From Lachnospiraceae bacterium UBA3821 (GTDB lineage Bacteria > Bacillota > Clostridia > Lachnospirales > Lachnospiraceae), in the NCBI GenBank assembly GCA_002368865.1, contig DFDT01000150.1, positions 1 to 34,061 on the forward strand: a stretch of 34,061 nt of DNA, read 5' to 3'. Each line of letters opens with the position of its first letter. The first letter of the stretch is position 1. Shown here piece after piece: positions 16,745 to 25,235 of the stretch. The notes below the pieces were generated by a model that was given only the letters and a program-made list of their open reading frames with translations, made no database searches and was not told where the DNA came from. The translations under genes and the position numbers were made by a program.

Positions 16745-17424
16745 TGCAGGAAAAGCTGATCGGTGGCAAGAAGTGTTATTTTTATGGAGACGCAGAGGCT
16801 CCTGATATTTTGATCCAGCCTGTGGATGCGCATGATCTGGAGTTGTTGGATTCGGAGGTGGCGCTGATAGAGGAAGGGGTCAAGGGGAAGCCATTTTTGC
16901 TGGCAGCGTTTTTGATCGAGGATTGGAATCGGGAGTTAACGCCTTGGGAGGCTCCGCCGGTCTTTGGAAAGGATGGGTTCGGTGCCGGGGCGGAGGAGAC
17001 GCTGCGATTCGTTGTGGAGGAGCTGTTGGCGGAAATTTCGACGCAGGAGAAGCGGCTCTATTTAGGCGGATACTCACTGGCCGGCCTGTTTTCGCTCTGG
17101 GCGGCGTATCAGACGGCTCTGTTTCAGGGGATCGCGGCGGTCTCGCCGTCGGTGTGGTTTCCCAAGTGGGATCCGTACATCAGAGCGCATGAGATCCATG
17201 CGGAGCGGGTTTACCTGAGTCTCGGCGATAAAGAGGCTAAGGTGAGAAATCAGGTGATGACGAAGGTGGGAGATGCGATCAGACTGCAGCATGAGCGGCT
17301 TTTAGAGTCGGCCGTGTGCAGGGAATGTGTGATGGAATGGAATCCGGGGAATCACTTTGTGGATTCGGACAAGCGGACAGCGAAAGGGTTCGCCTGGGTG
17401 TTGGATCAGGCGGAAAAGAAATAA
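16744..17424 (+). CDS. Alpha/beta hydrolase (putative esterase), cytosolic
   Basis: 226 residues, with start ATG 16744 sharing one base with the previous stop. The catalytic triad is readable: GYSLAG gives nucleophile Ser111, SLGDKEAK gives Asp162 and NPGNHF gives His204, spaced as in alpha/beta hydrolases. There is no signal peptide or membrane segment. SPSVWFPKWD resembles the esterase D / Fes-type putative esterase group. The substrate is unknown. Translational coupling to the damaged gene before it means that loss of that gene could lower its expression. It is one of several unrelated soluble proteins in the accessory island. Confidence 0.8.
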   Translation: MQEKLIGGKKCYFYGDAEAPDILIQPVDAHDLELLDSEVALIEEGVKGKPFLLAAFLIEDWNRELTPWEAPPVFGKDGFGAGAEETLRFVVEELLAEISTQEKRLYLGGYSLAGLFSLWAAYQTALFQGIAAVSPSVWFPKWDPYIRAHEIHAERVYLSLGDKEAKVRNQVMTKVGDAIRLQHERLLESAVCRECVMEWNPGNHFVDSDKRTAKGFAWVLDQAEKK

Positions 17425-17452
17425 GGGAGACAAATAGGTAGGAGGAAAAAGT

Positions 17453-17770
17453 ATGGAGATCAATCAGATCCACAACAATGAATTGAGGGCACAGATGGGA
17501 AATTGCGCTTTGGATATCCTGTTAAAGGAGGATTTTGTAAAGCGGGAGGAGGTAAAGACCCCCCGGATGAGTGTGGGATATATGTTTACCACGGAGGAGG
17601 GAGCGCTGGAAGCGCTGTTCAAGGTGCAGTGTGACGAAAAAGTCTTTGCTTTTGCAGCTCAGAAAGGAGCCGTCTTATTGCTGAATATCAGCGAGGAGCA
17701 ATACAATGAAACGGTGGATTATATGGTGGGCTATCATGACTGCTTAAAAGATGACAAACCCGAGACATAA
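17453..17770 (+). CDS. Small protein of unknown function
   Basis: 105 residues behind a strong AGGAGG site seven bases upstream of ATG 17453. The sequence suggests a mixed alpha/beta single domain (MSVGYMFTTEEGALEALFKVQ, KVFAFAAQKGAVLLLNISEEQYN). There are no cysteine clusters, membrane segments or signal peptide. It lies 28 bases after the hydrolase and just before the Fic remnant, on the same strand, so it may share a transcript. The family was not recognised. The clean frame and ribosome site make it a convincing gene. Confidence 0.65.
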   Translation: MEINQIHNNELRAQMGNCALDILLKEDFVKREEVKTPRMSVGYMFTTEEGALEALFKVQCDEKVFAFAAQKGAVLLLNISEEQYNETVDYMVGYHDCLKDDKPET

Positions 17771-17783
17771 AAGAAGTGGTGCA

Positions 17784-18624
17784 ATGATTGATTTACTACC
17801 TAAAAAATGATATCCCGTCAAACATTATAGGACTCTCAGGTATTATTGCGGATCTGCATGCAAAGGAAGAGTTTCGAAAATTGCAGTACGGGGATGCATT
17901 TGAGAGCTTGAGACAGAAGGCGATCATTGAGTCAGTAAAAGAGAGCAATGCTTTAGAGGGTATCATAACCACGGAAGAAAGGATTAGGGATATTGTGAGG
18001 GGGGCAGCTCCCATCACGCATGATGAGAAGGAGATATCAGGATATAAAGATGCGCTGAGTATGATCCACCGAGAACATGAAAATATGGAGTTGACAGAAG
18101 AAATCATCTTATCGTTTCAGCGTATGATTCAAAGGGAGACTGATCCGAAAGAGGCAGGGAGATATAAAACACATGATAATCTCATCATAGAGAATCTGCA
18201 GGACGGCAGCAGACGTGTAAGATTTCGGCCGGTTTCGTCAAAGGATACACCAAAGGCCATGGAGCAGCTTGTTTTGGCATATTATGATGCTTTGGAGCAG
18301 GCTTCGATGGGATGGCATGAGAATCAGAATGATTATGTTCCTGTGATCGTGAATTTTATGCAATTGCTGTATCGTTGTTTTAAGGATCTGGATGACTCTT
18401 TTATGGAGATTTCTTTGAAAAAAGCAAAAAAATCCGAAAGGGTGGAGGCAGTACTGCTTAACGCCATTGTGCCGGTTTCAAAAGGAGACATCCTTGAAAA
18501 ACTGCCGGATGTCAGTGTGAAAACAGTGGAGTTGGTGTTAAGCAAAATGTTAAAGGAAGACAAGATCAAAAAAATCGGTACTTATCGGGATGCCAGATAT
18601 ATGCGGAAAGAAAAGCATAAATAG
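17784..18624 (+). pseudogene. Decayed Fic-family gene: catalytic loop deleted and 5' frameshift
   Basis: Residues after the inhibitory motif SNALEG and the Fic/DOC N-terminal region (EERIRDIVRGAAPITHDE, ETDPKEAGRYKT) should lead to the catalytic HPFxDGNGR loop, but this is absent. The chain jumps from AMEQLVLAYYDAL to EQASMGWHENQNDY, normally found after the Fic core. About 65-75 residues are missing, in frame. A C-terminal winged-helix-like end (KGDILEKLPDVSVKTVELVLSKMLKEDKI) remains. At the 5' end, ATG 17784 reads MIDLLPKK then TGA. Removing one A from the six-A run at 17802-17807 would give MIDLLPKNDIPSNIIG, the expected start. A TTG at 17788 opens a 278-codon frame but lacks a good ribosome site. 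No AMP-transfer activity is expected. Confidence 0.8.
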
Positions 18625-18638
18625 AATCATAAAAATGT

Positions 18639-19919
18639 TCAGATCACCCGCATTCCTCCGTATTTTCTGATCTTCAGGACGACACAGGAGCCTTCCCCGA
18701 AAATTCGGTCAAGGCTTTGTTTGTATTCCGCGACTTTGTCGTTTCGCACAAAGGCCTGGATCGTGCCGGCAAAGCCGCCGCCATGTACGCGGCATACGCC
18801 GCCGTCTTCGCCCAGGATCTTTTCGCTGAGGCAAAGTGCCACAGAGACATTCTGGTGTTGTACGTCATGGTTGGTGTAGACATTTTGCAGGAACTTGTAG
18901 GAGGAGTTGCCGGATGCTTTGACTGCTGCAAGGAATGCGGCAAAGTTGCCGGCTTTCAGCGCAGCGGTTTCCTGCAGTACTCTTCGGTTTTCGTCGTAGA
19001 AATGCAGAGCGCGCAGGACAGCGCGATCGCCCAGTTTTTTCCGGAGCGCCGGGATATTTGACAGCATGGTTTCCTCGGAAACTTCGCGCAGCACCTCCTT
19101 GCCGAAGAAAGCCGCCACGGATTTCATTTCTGCCGGTACTGCCGCGTAGTCTGGGGTGAGGTCAGCATGGCTGCCTTTGGTATCTGTGATGCAGAGACTG
19201 TAGCCCGCGGCGTCCATGTCCGGGTCAATGCGCTCCACCATAGGTGCGGCAGGATCGGAGAAATCAATGTGGCAGAGGCTGCCCACGGAACAGGCCATCT
19301 GGTCCATCAGACCGCAGGGCTTGCCAAAGTATACGTTTTCTGCATATTGACCGATGATGGCGATGGTGATCGCGTCAATCCTGCCGTCGTTGTACAGATG
19401 GGACAGGATATTGCCGATCACCGTCTCATAGGCGGCGGAGGAGGAGAGACCGGATCCGCCCAGTACATCGCTGGTGATATATGCGTTGAAGCCGCCGATG
19501 CGGTAACCCTTGTCCCTGGTGCAGGCAAGGACGCCTCTGATCAGAGCGGCAGAGGTACCCTCCTCTGAAGCTTTTTTGTCCAGATCATTCAGATCTATGG
19601 TGAGCATATCGTAGCCTTGCGACTGAATGCGGACCTGACAGGAGTCATTGGGGGACGCAACGGCAATGGCGTCATTGTTGATGGAGGCTGCCAGAACCTG
19701 CCCGTGCTGGTGATCCGTGTGATTGCCGCCCACCTCTGTGCGCCCGGGGGCACTGAGAATCTGCACATCAGCGTCTCCAAAAAGCTCTTCGTAATGCGTC
19801 AGAGCATCTACATATCTTTGCGTCTGGTTGCTCAGACAGTTTTGATCTATATAAATGTCAAGCAGGCGCTCATTGAGTTTTCCGGATCGAATATGATTCT
19901 TTAATTCTTTCAAGTTCAT
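18639..19919 (-). CDS. galK: Galactokinase
   Basis: Phosphorylates galactose to galactose 1-phosphate in the cytosol, the entry step of the Leloir route. 426 residues from the ATG at 19917-19919, chosen for GAGGAGG on the minus strand; an upstream in-frame ATG (19961) lies inside a palindrome and lacks a site. GHMP-kinase motifs are present: APGRTEVGGNHTDHQHG (substrate-binding signature), LGGSGLSSSAAYE (ATP-binding motif 2), and CRVHGGGFAGTIQAF (motif 3). The N-terminal 50 residues are longer than in E. coli GalK, as often in Clostridia. It stands alone, converging on the Fic remnant with a 14-base gap, and its promoter carries a 26-base palindrome. galE and galT are not seen nearby. Confidence 0.9.
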   Translation of the reverse strand: MNLKELKNHIRSGKLNERLLDIYIDQNCLSNQTQRYVDALTHYEELFGDADVQILSAPGRTEVGGNHTDHQHGQVLAASINNDAIAVASPNDSCQVRIQSQGYDMLTIDLNDLDKKASEEGTSAALIRGVLACTRDKGYRIGGFNAYITSDVLGGSGLSSSAAYETVIGNILSHLYNDGRIDAITIAIIGQYAENVYFGKPCGLMDQMACSVGSLCHIDFSDPAAPMVERIDPDMDAAGYSLCITDTKGSHADLTPDYAAVPAEMKSVAAFFGKEVLREVSEETMLSNIPALRKKLGDRAVLRALHFYDENRRVLQETAALKAGNFAAFLAAVKASGNSSYKFLQNVYTNHDVQHQNVSVALCLSEKILGEDGGVCRVHGGGFAGTIQAFVRNDKVAEYKQSLDRIFGEGSCVVLKIRKYGGMRVI

Positions 19920-19947
19920 GATGGATTTTTCCTCCTCAGCTATGGTA

Positions 19948-19973
19948 AAATAAAACCGCAAGCGGTTTTATTT
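19948..19973 (-). promoter_or_regulatory. 26-base palindrome at the galK promoter (candidate operator)
   Basis: AAATAAAACCGC (19948-19959), AA, then GCGGTTTTATTT (19962-19973) is a perfect 12+2+12 palindrome. On the minus strand it overlaps a TATAAA -10-like box (19971-19976) and runs through the likely start of transcription. A weak -35 (TGCATT, 19994-19999) lies 17 bases away. Placement at +1 fits a repressor site better than a terminator. Confidence 0.55.
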
Positions 19974-20123
19974 ATAATTTCTTTGCAATTCCAAATGCAC
20001 AAAGGACGTGCGCGGAATTATGGTAAATATATCTTGATCAAAAGTATATCATATATTCGGTAGAAATGACAGGATAATGAAAAAGCTTTTGTGTTACGGA
20101 TAACCTGCAGAACAGGAGGGCAA

Positions 20124-22454
20124 ATGAGCAGACTACAGAAAAATTTGATCATCACAACCGTTGGTTTCTGGGTGGTTTATGCGATTGCAACATTACTGGG
20201 TGCCGATCTTGTCTACAATGTCTTTTCGCCGCTGACAGGAATTGCTGCGATGACACTTCTTGTGAGCGGCCTGAAGCATACGGGAAAATACCGGATGGCG
20301 GCGCTTTTTTTCCTTTATGGAATCGCAGCGTGGGTGGTTTCAGATCTGATCCTGTTTACTTATACCTATCTGGTTGTGGATGATCCGCTGCTGATCGACA
20401 TATCGGATAAGCTGTATCTGGCACCGAACTATCTGTTTGGCATGGGACTGACCGCCTATATGATCGTGGATTTTAAGCGGCGGGATGTATTCCGGTTGCT
20501 GATCGATACGTTTCTGATCGGGGTAACGGGCTTTATTTTTGTGCGGAAACTGTATATTTACGGGTTTGGCATCAATACCTATGAGGGGACGTTCTCCTTC
20601 AGCTCCATGATGTATTTGATCGCGGTGATGTATGTACTGGTGCTGATGTTTTTGATCCTCACAATCCGCGGAGTGTTCCATCACACAAGGGCCGGGTATC
20701 TGGTTTTCGGAGCACTGGCGTTCTATAACGTTTTTGAAATGCGTTACACCTACTATACAGCGGGTGGATTGGATGCGGAGAGCATCTATATCGATATCAT
20801 CTATATGGCATGTGTGTGCGTGATCAGCTATGCGTTTACAGATCCTTCCCTGAAGAAGGCCATGGAGACATCGGATGCGCTGATGAAAGAGCCGGTGGAT
20901 ATTAAGAAGTCTATGGGAATGGGCTGGGTATACGGGTTGATCCTGCTCCCGCTGATCGTGTTTTTCTATGCGCTTCGGCTTCTGACGCAGACGGAATTTT
21001 ATATTTTGCTGGTGTCCTGTCTGGGATATCTGATCATGTGGAAAACGCAGCAGGCAAATGAACTGACGCAGGAGCTGCTTGAGAAACAGAAGGTGGAGAA
21101 TACCAGGCTGGGCGAGTGGGTGGATTATCAGAATCAGGAGCTCAAGGTTGCCAATGAGCAGTTGGAAAAAGCATCTTATAAAGATCACCTCACCGGGCTT
21201 TATAACAGAAAATACAGCAGATTGTATATGAATCAGATTCTGCTGGAAAATGCCGGTGCAGTATTTGCCGTCTATTCCTTGGATGTGAATTATTTTAAAC
21301 CCATCAATGACAATTACGGGTTGGAGACGGGGGATAAGGTGCTGGGCGAGATGGGGGCGCGCCTGAAGGAATTGGAGAATGACAGGATCGCGGCGTTTCG
21401 CGTGGGTGGCGATGAATTTCTGGTTGTGTACAAAGAGTACAAAAGTGATGAGGAACTGGTGCAGCTGGCGGGACTTTTGCAGGAGACGTTTGACCGTCCC
21501 ATCGAGATCGGGGAGCTGATGCTTAAGATTTCGGTGAGTATTGGCGTGGCGGCCTGTCCGCAGGATGCGGAGGATGTGGAGCAGCTTCTCAAATATGCGG
21601 ATTCTGCCCGCAGCTCTATCAAGCACAGACACAGTAAGACGGAATATAAGTTCTATGATTCTGCGCTGATCGAGCAGATGTCCAAGCTGAGGCGTTTGGA
21701 ATTGAAGCTGCAGACGGCGGATTATGACAGGGACTTCAAGTTATATTATCAGCCCCAGGTGGATTGTGTGAGCGAGAAGCTGATCGGGATGGAAGCCTTG
21801 ATCCGCTGGATCGATCCGGAAGAAGGATTTATCTCTCCGGGCGAGTTTATTCCCCTGGCGGAGGAGATGGGGCTCATGGGAAATATCGGCGCCTGGGTCA
21901 ACCGTACTGCGATGAAGCAGATCAAGGTGTGGAATGAAAAGTACCGGAAGAATCTGGTGGTAGGCATCAATGTGTCACCGCTGCAGCTCAGAGATCCGGC
22001 GTTTGCAGAGAAGTTCATCGCAGAGCAGGAAGCGCAGGAGGTTCCCGCCGGCTGGCTGGACGTGGAGATTACGGAAGGATATGCGTTGAATTCCAGTGTG
22101 TCCAGCGGGGATATCATCGCCAAACTCAAAAAGGCGGGTCTGACTTTCTCGGTGGATGATTTCGGCACAGGATATGCCAGCTTTACCAGCATGCTGCACT
22201 TTATTTTTGACCGGATCAAGATTGCCAAGGAATTGGTGGACGATCTGGAGACCAACCGGAATGCGTATGTGGTGGTGAAGGTGATCATTGCCATGGCGAA
22301 AGATCTGAAGCTGCAGACCATTGCGGAAGGTGTGGAGAGGAAGGAACAGTTGGAGATATTGAAAGATCTGGGCTGTGGTCAGATCCAGGGGTATTATTTC
22401 GGAAAACCGCTGCCGCCGGAGCAGTTTGAGGAGAAGTGGTTGCATGAGAGTTGA
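20124..22454 (+). CDS. Membrane GGDEF-EAL protein (cyclic di-GMP synthesis and breakdown)
   Basis: 776 residues from ATG 20124, just after AGGAGG; the in-frame ATG at 20091 has no site. Residues 1-320 hold about nine to ten hydrophobic segments, a membrane sensor region of unknown ligand. A short coiled coil (about 325-365) leads into GGDEF (about 370-525) with an intact VGGDEF at 428-432, then EAL (about 540-770) with EALIRW at 557-559, INVSPLQL, VEITEG, VDDFGTGYAS, AEGVE and QGYYFGKPL. Both cores look active. The RxxD product-inhibition site expected before GGDEF is absent (NDRIAAFRVGGDEF). The usual KID after the EAL lysine reads KIA. Its end overlaps the DNA glycosylase gene by 11 bases. 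Confidence 0.92.
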   Translation: MSRLQKNLIITTVGFWVVYAIATLLGADLVYNVFSPLTGIAAMTLLVSGLKHTGKYRMAALFFLYGIAAWVVSDLILFTYTYLVVDDPLLIDISDKLYLAPNYLFGMGLTAYMIVDFKRRDVFRLLIDTFLIGVTGFIFVRKLYIYGFGINTYEGTFSFSSMMYLIAVMYVLVLMFLILTIRGVFHHTRAGYLVFGALAFYNVFEMRYTYYTAGGLDAESIYIDIIYMACVCVISYAFTDPSLKKAMETSDALMKEPVDIKKSMGMGWVYGLILLPLIVFFYALRLLTQTEFYILLVSCLGYLIMWKTQQANELTQELLEKQKVENTRLGEWVDYQNQELKVANEQLEKASYKDHLTGLYNRKYSRLYMNQILLENAGAVFAVYSLDVNYFKPINDNYGLETGDKVLGEMGARLKELENDRIAAFRVGGDEFLVVYKEYKSDEELVQLAGLLQETFDRPIEIGELMLKISVSIGVAACPQDAEDVEQLLKYADSARSSIKHRHSKTEYKFYDSALIEQMSKLRRLELKLQTADYDRDFKLYYQPQVDCVSEKLIGMEALIRWIDPEEGFISPGEFIPLAEEMGLMGNIGAWVNRTAMKQIKVWNEKYRKNLVVGINVSPLQLRDPAFAEKFIAEQEAQEVPAGWLDVEITEGYALNSSVSSGDIIAKLKKAGLTFSVDDFGTGYASFTSMLHFIFDRIKIAKELVDDLETNRNAYVVVKVIIAMAKDLKLQTIAEGVERKEQLEILKDLGCGQIQGYYFGKPLPPEQFEEKWLHES

Positions 22455-22923
22455 ACATCCAATTGCGCCGGTGTATGATGCGCATTCAAAAATCCTGATA
22501 CTGGGCAGTTTCCCGTCGGTGAAATCCAGGGAGGCCATGTTTTTTTACGGGCATCCGCAGAATCGTTTCTGGCGTGTAGCGGCAGCGGTGTTTGAGGATA
22601 CATTTCCGGAGACGATGGAGGAGAGACGGGCGTTTCTGCTGCGGCATGGAATTGCGGTCTGGGATGTGATCCGGTCCTGCGATATCACGGGGTCATCCGA
22701 TGCGAGCATTAAAAATGTAGTGCCGAATGATCTTCGGGAGATTTTGGAGGCGGCACCCATCCGGACGATCTATGTGAATGGGAAGACGGCGGAGAAAATG
22801 TATCGGAAATACACGGAGACTTTGACAGGAAGAGATGCGGTGGTGCTTCCGTCCACCAGTCCGGCCAACGCGGCATGGAGTCTGGAGCGGCTGATTGAAG
22901 CATGGCGGGTCATCCGTGAATAG
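22444..22923 (+). CDS. DNA glycosylase of the uracil/hypoxanthine (family 6 UDG) type
   Basis: 159 residues from ATG 22444, with GAGGAG about ten bases upstream, inside the end of the GGDEF-EAL gene. LILGSFPSVKSREAMFFYGHPQNRFWR is the characteristic start of the DNA-deoxyinosine glycosylase group in the uracil-DNA glycosylase superfamily; GSFPS is motif 1. PSTSPANAAW near the end is motif 2. WDVIRSCDITGSSDASI and IYVNGKTAEKMY are also family-like. These enzymes remove deaminated bases such as hypoxanthine or uracil from DNA and leave abasic sites. It is followed 63 bases later by an alkyl-base repair fusion, so this looks like a small DNA-repair unit translated behind a cyclic di-GMP enzyme. 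Confidence 0.85.
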   Translation: MRVEHPIAPVYDAHSKILILGSFPSVKSREAMFFYGHPQNRFWRVAAAVFEDTFPETMEERRAFLLRHGIAVWDVIRSCDITGSSDASIKNVVPNDLREILEAAPIRTIYVNGKTAEKMYRKYTETLTGRDAVVLPSTSPANAAWSLERLIEAWRVIRE

Positions 22924-22986
22924 TGGCGTTCGGCTGGGAACGGGTTTCGTAACGTAAACAGCGTGTATAAGGGAGGGCGTTGAACG

Positions 22987-23649
22987 GTGAAGGAAGAGAT
23001 AGAGCATTATATCAGAGAAAAGTATGGAATCGAACCGGAGCATCCGTGGGGGAAGTATCCGGAGAATACAACATTTAAGGCGGCTGAGAACGACAAGTGG
23101 TTCGCACTGATCATGCCGGTGTCGCGGCATGCACTGGGGCTTGCCGGAAGCGGAATGGTGGATGTGGTCAATGTCAAGGCGCAGCCGGAGGTGATCGGCA
23201 TGATCGTCAGCGCAGCAGGATATCTGCCGGCGTACCATATGAATAAGCAGCATTGGCTCACGGTCCTGCTGGACGGAACGGTATCTGCGGAGCAGGTGTT
23301 TGAGCGGATTGACGAAAGTTATGCTTTGATCACGGACAATCCCACGAAGCGGATCTATGAGGCAGTGCGGAAAATTCCCAGGGGCAAGGTTGCCACCTAT
23401 GGGCAGGTGGCGGCAATGGCGGGAAACCCGAAAATGTCCAGAGCCGTGGGAAATGCGCTGCACAAAAATCCTGACCCGGAGGGGACGCCCTGTTATCGTG
23501 TGGTGAATTCTAAGGGGGAGCTTTCGGGGGAGTTTGCCTTCGGCGGTCCCGGAGAGCAGGCGAAACGACTGAAGGCGGATGGAATTGAGGTTGTGGACGG
23601 GAAGGTGGATTTGGGGAAGTTCGGTATGGAAAAAAGCGGGATAGAATAA
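22987..23649 (+). CDS. MmcQ/YjbR domain fused to an MGMT/ATL-type alkylguanine repair domain (PCYR variant)
   Basis: 220 residues from GTG 22987, with GGGAGGG nine bases upstream and no better ATG. Residues 1-115 are an MmcQ/YjbR (DUF419) domain (HPWGKYPENTTFKA, KAQPEVIGMIVSAAGYLPAYHMNKQHWLTVLL). Residues about 125-210 are the DNA-binding domain of O6-methylguanine methyltransferases: RIYEAVRKIPRGKVATYGQVA and MSRAVGNALHKNP. The active-site box reads PCYRV, not PCHRV: Cys169 is kept and the following His is Tyr170. The cysteine could still accept an alkyl group, but the usual His that activates it is missing. It may be a slow methyltransferase or a lesion-flagging protein like ATL (PWHR). It sits behind the DNA glycosylase. 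Confidence 0.85.
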   Translation: MKEEIEHYIREKYGIEPEHPWGKYPENTTFKAAENDKWFALIMPVSRHALGLAGSGMVDVVNVKAQPEVIGMIVSAAGYLPAYHMNKQHWLTVLLDGTVSAEQVFERIDESYALITDNPTKRIYEAVRKIPRGKVATYGQVAAMAGNPKMSRAVGNALHKNPDPEGTPCYRVVNSKGELSGEFAFGGPGEQAKRLKADGIEVVDGKVDLGKFGMEKSGIE

Positions 23650-23652
23650 GAT

Positions 23653-23684
23653 AAGGCTGTACAGTTTAAATGCTGCACAGCCTT
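23653..23684. terminator. Hairpin terminator between the YjbR-MGMT gene and uxaC
   Basis: AAGGCTGT (23653-23660) pairs with ACAGCCTT (23677-23684). The stem extends inward past one mismatch with CAG/CTG around an 8-base loop. The T tracts are short on both sides. It lies between two converging genes and could serve both. Confidence 0.65.
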
Positions 23685-23722
23685 TACAATTACCTTGCTT
23701 TTAATTTGCTTTTCCGATAAAT

Positions 23723-25135
23723 TTAGTCGAGAGGGAACTTGAAATATCTCTTTGCGTTGTTGTAAGAGATATTGGTTACAATCTCGCCGAGAATATCGTA
23801 GTCCTCAGGGAACTCGCCGTTCTCTACCCAATTGCCGATGAGGTTGCAGAGGATTCTGCGGAAATACTCATGTCTGGTGTAGGACAGGAAGCTTCTGGAG
23901 TCGGTCAGCATGCCGACGAAGCCGGACAGATTTCCAAGGTTAGCCAGGGAGATCATCTGATCCTGCATGCCGGTCTTGTGATCGTTGAACCACCATGCGC
24001 TGCCCTGCTGGATCTTTGCCACTGCTGTGGAATCCTGGAAGCAGCCGAGGATGGTGCCGATGGCCTGATTGTCATTCGGGTTCAGGCTGTACAGAATAGT
24101 TCTGGGCAGCTCGTCGGTTTCAATCAGTGCATTCAGGAAATCAGCCATCTGAGCAGAAGGAGCATAGTTGTTGATGCAGTCATAACCGGTATCGGGACCG
24201 AGCTTCTGATACATCTTTGCATTGTTGTCTCTCTTACAGCCATAGTGAAGCTGCATTGCCCAATCTAATTTATGATATTCTTTGCCGACGAAGAGCATGA
24301 AAGCAGTCTTGAATTTCAGCTCGTCCTCTTTTGTGATTGCGTTCCCGCTCAGTCTCTTTGCAAAAATCTGCTCGATCTCATCGTCACTTGCGGGCGCATA
24401 CATTACATACTCAAGCGCGTGGTCGGAAACATTACATCCCATGGACTTGAAGAATTCCATACGCTGCTTCAGAGCGTCCTTCAATTCAGCGAAAGTGCCG
24501 ATCTTGGACTTGCCGCATACCTCTGCCAACTTTGCCAGATAGTCGAGATACTCGGGCTTCTCAATATTCATTGCCTTGTCGGGTCTCCAAGCGGGACGCA
24601 CGATGACGTCGAAACTCTTGTCCTCAGCAATCTTGGTGTGCCATTCCAGGCTGTCAACGGGATCATCGGTGGTGCAGATCAGAGTTACATTGCTCTGCTT
24701 GATGATATTGCGTACGCTCATGGAAGGCTCTTTTAATTTTGCATTGCAAAGATTCCATACTTCGTCTGCGGTTTTGGCATTCAATACACCGTTGTAGCCG
24801 AAGTATCTCTGCAGTTCCAAATGGCTCCAGTGGAAGAGAGGGTTGCCGATGGCTTTGCCCAGGCACTCTGCCCACTTGCAGAATTTCTCATAATCGGAAG
24901 CGTCGCCGGTGATGTATTTCTCGTCCACGCCGCAGGAACGCATAAAGCGCCATTTGTAGTGATCGCCGCCCAACCATACCTGAGTGATGTTGTCGAACTG
25001 ACGGTCCTCTGCAATCTCCTTGGGATTGATGTGGCAGTGGTAGTCGAGAATCGGGGTCTTCTCTGCGTACTCGTGGAACAGCTTCTGGGCTGTTGCGGTC
25101 TCAAGCAGGAAGTCTTTGTCCATAAATGCTTTCAT
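23723..25135 (-). CDS. uxaC: Glucuronate/galacturonate isomerase
   Basis: Converts D-galacturonate to D-tagaturonate and D-glucuronate to D-fructuronate, the first step of hexuronate use. 470 residues, the same size as E. coli UxaC. The second ATG (25133-25135) is chosen because GGAGG is seven bases upstream; the first ATG at 25141 is too close to it. Family signatures are TPILDYHCHINPKEIAED near the start, WLGGDHYKWRFMRSCGV, HWSHLELQRYFG, ICTTDDPVDSLEWH and the late LTDSRSFLSYTRHEYFRRILCNLIG. It belongs to the amidohydrolase-like UxaC family. It lies 100 bases after the LacI-type regulator on the same strand and divergent from uxaB-uxaA. Expression may come from the regulator's promoter, from a weak one of its own, or from both. 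Confidence 0.95.
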   Translation of the reverse strand: MKAFMDKDFLLETATAQKLFHEYAEKTPILDYHCHINPKEIAEDRQFDNITQVWLGGDHYKWRFMRSCGVDEKYITGDASDYEKFCKWAECLGKAIGNPLFHWSHLELQRYFGYNGVLNAKTADEVWNLCNAKLKEPSMSVRNIIKQSNVTLICTTDDPVDSLEWHTKIAEDKSFDVIVRPAWRPDKAMNIEKPEYLDYLAKLAEVCGKSKIGTFAELKDALKQRMEFFKSMGCNVSDHALEYVMYAPASDDEIEQIFAKRLSGNAITKEDELKFKTAFMLFVGKEYHKLDWAMQLHYGCKRDNNAKMYQKLGPDTGYDCINNYAPSAQMADFLNALIETDELPRTILYSLNPNDNQAIGTILGCFQDSTAVAKIQQGSAWWFNDHKTGMQDQMISLANLGNLSGFVGMLTDSRSFLSYTRHEYFRRILCNLIGNWVENGEFPEDYDILGEIVTNISYNNAKRYFKFPLD

Positions 25136-25162
25136 TTCCATTCCTCCGTTTGATATATTTGA

Positions 25163-25191
25163 TGATTATTTTTATTGATTCTCGCTGGCAA
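25163..25191 (-). promoter_or_regulatory. Possible own promoter for uxaC
   Basis: On the minus strand TTGCCA (25186-25191), 17-base spacer, TAATCA (25163-25168). The -10 match is poor. No terminator is seen between the regulator gene and uxaC, so read-through is also likely. Confidence 0.35.
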
Positions 25192-25235
25192 TAGGTATGT
25201 GCCGCGAGGTGGTACCGGGATTCAAATCGTCAGGA

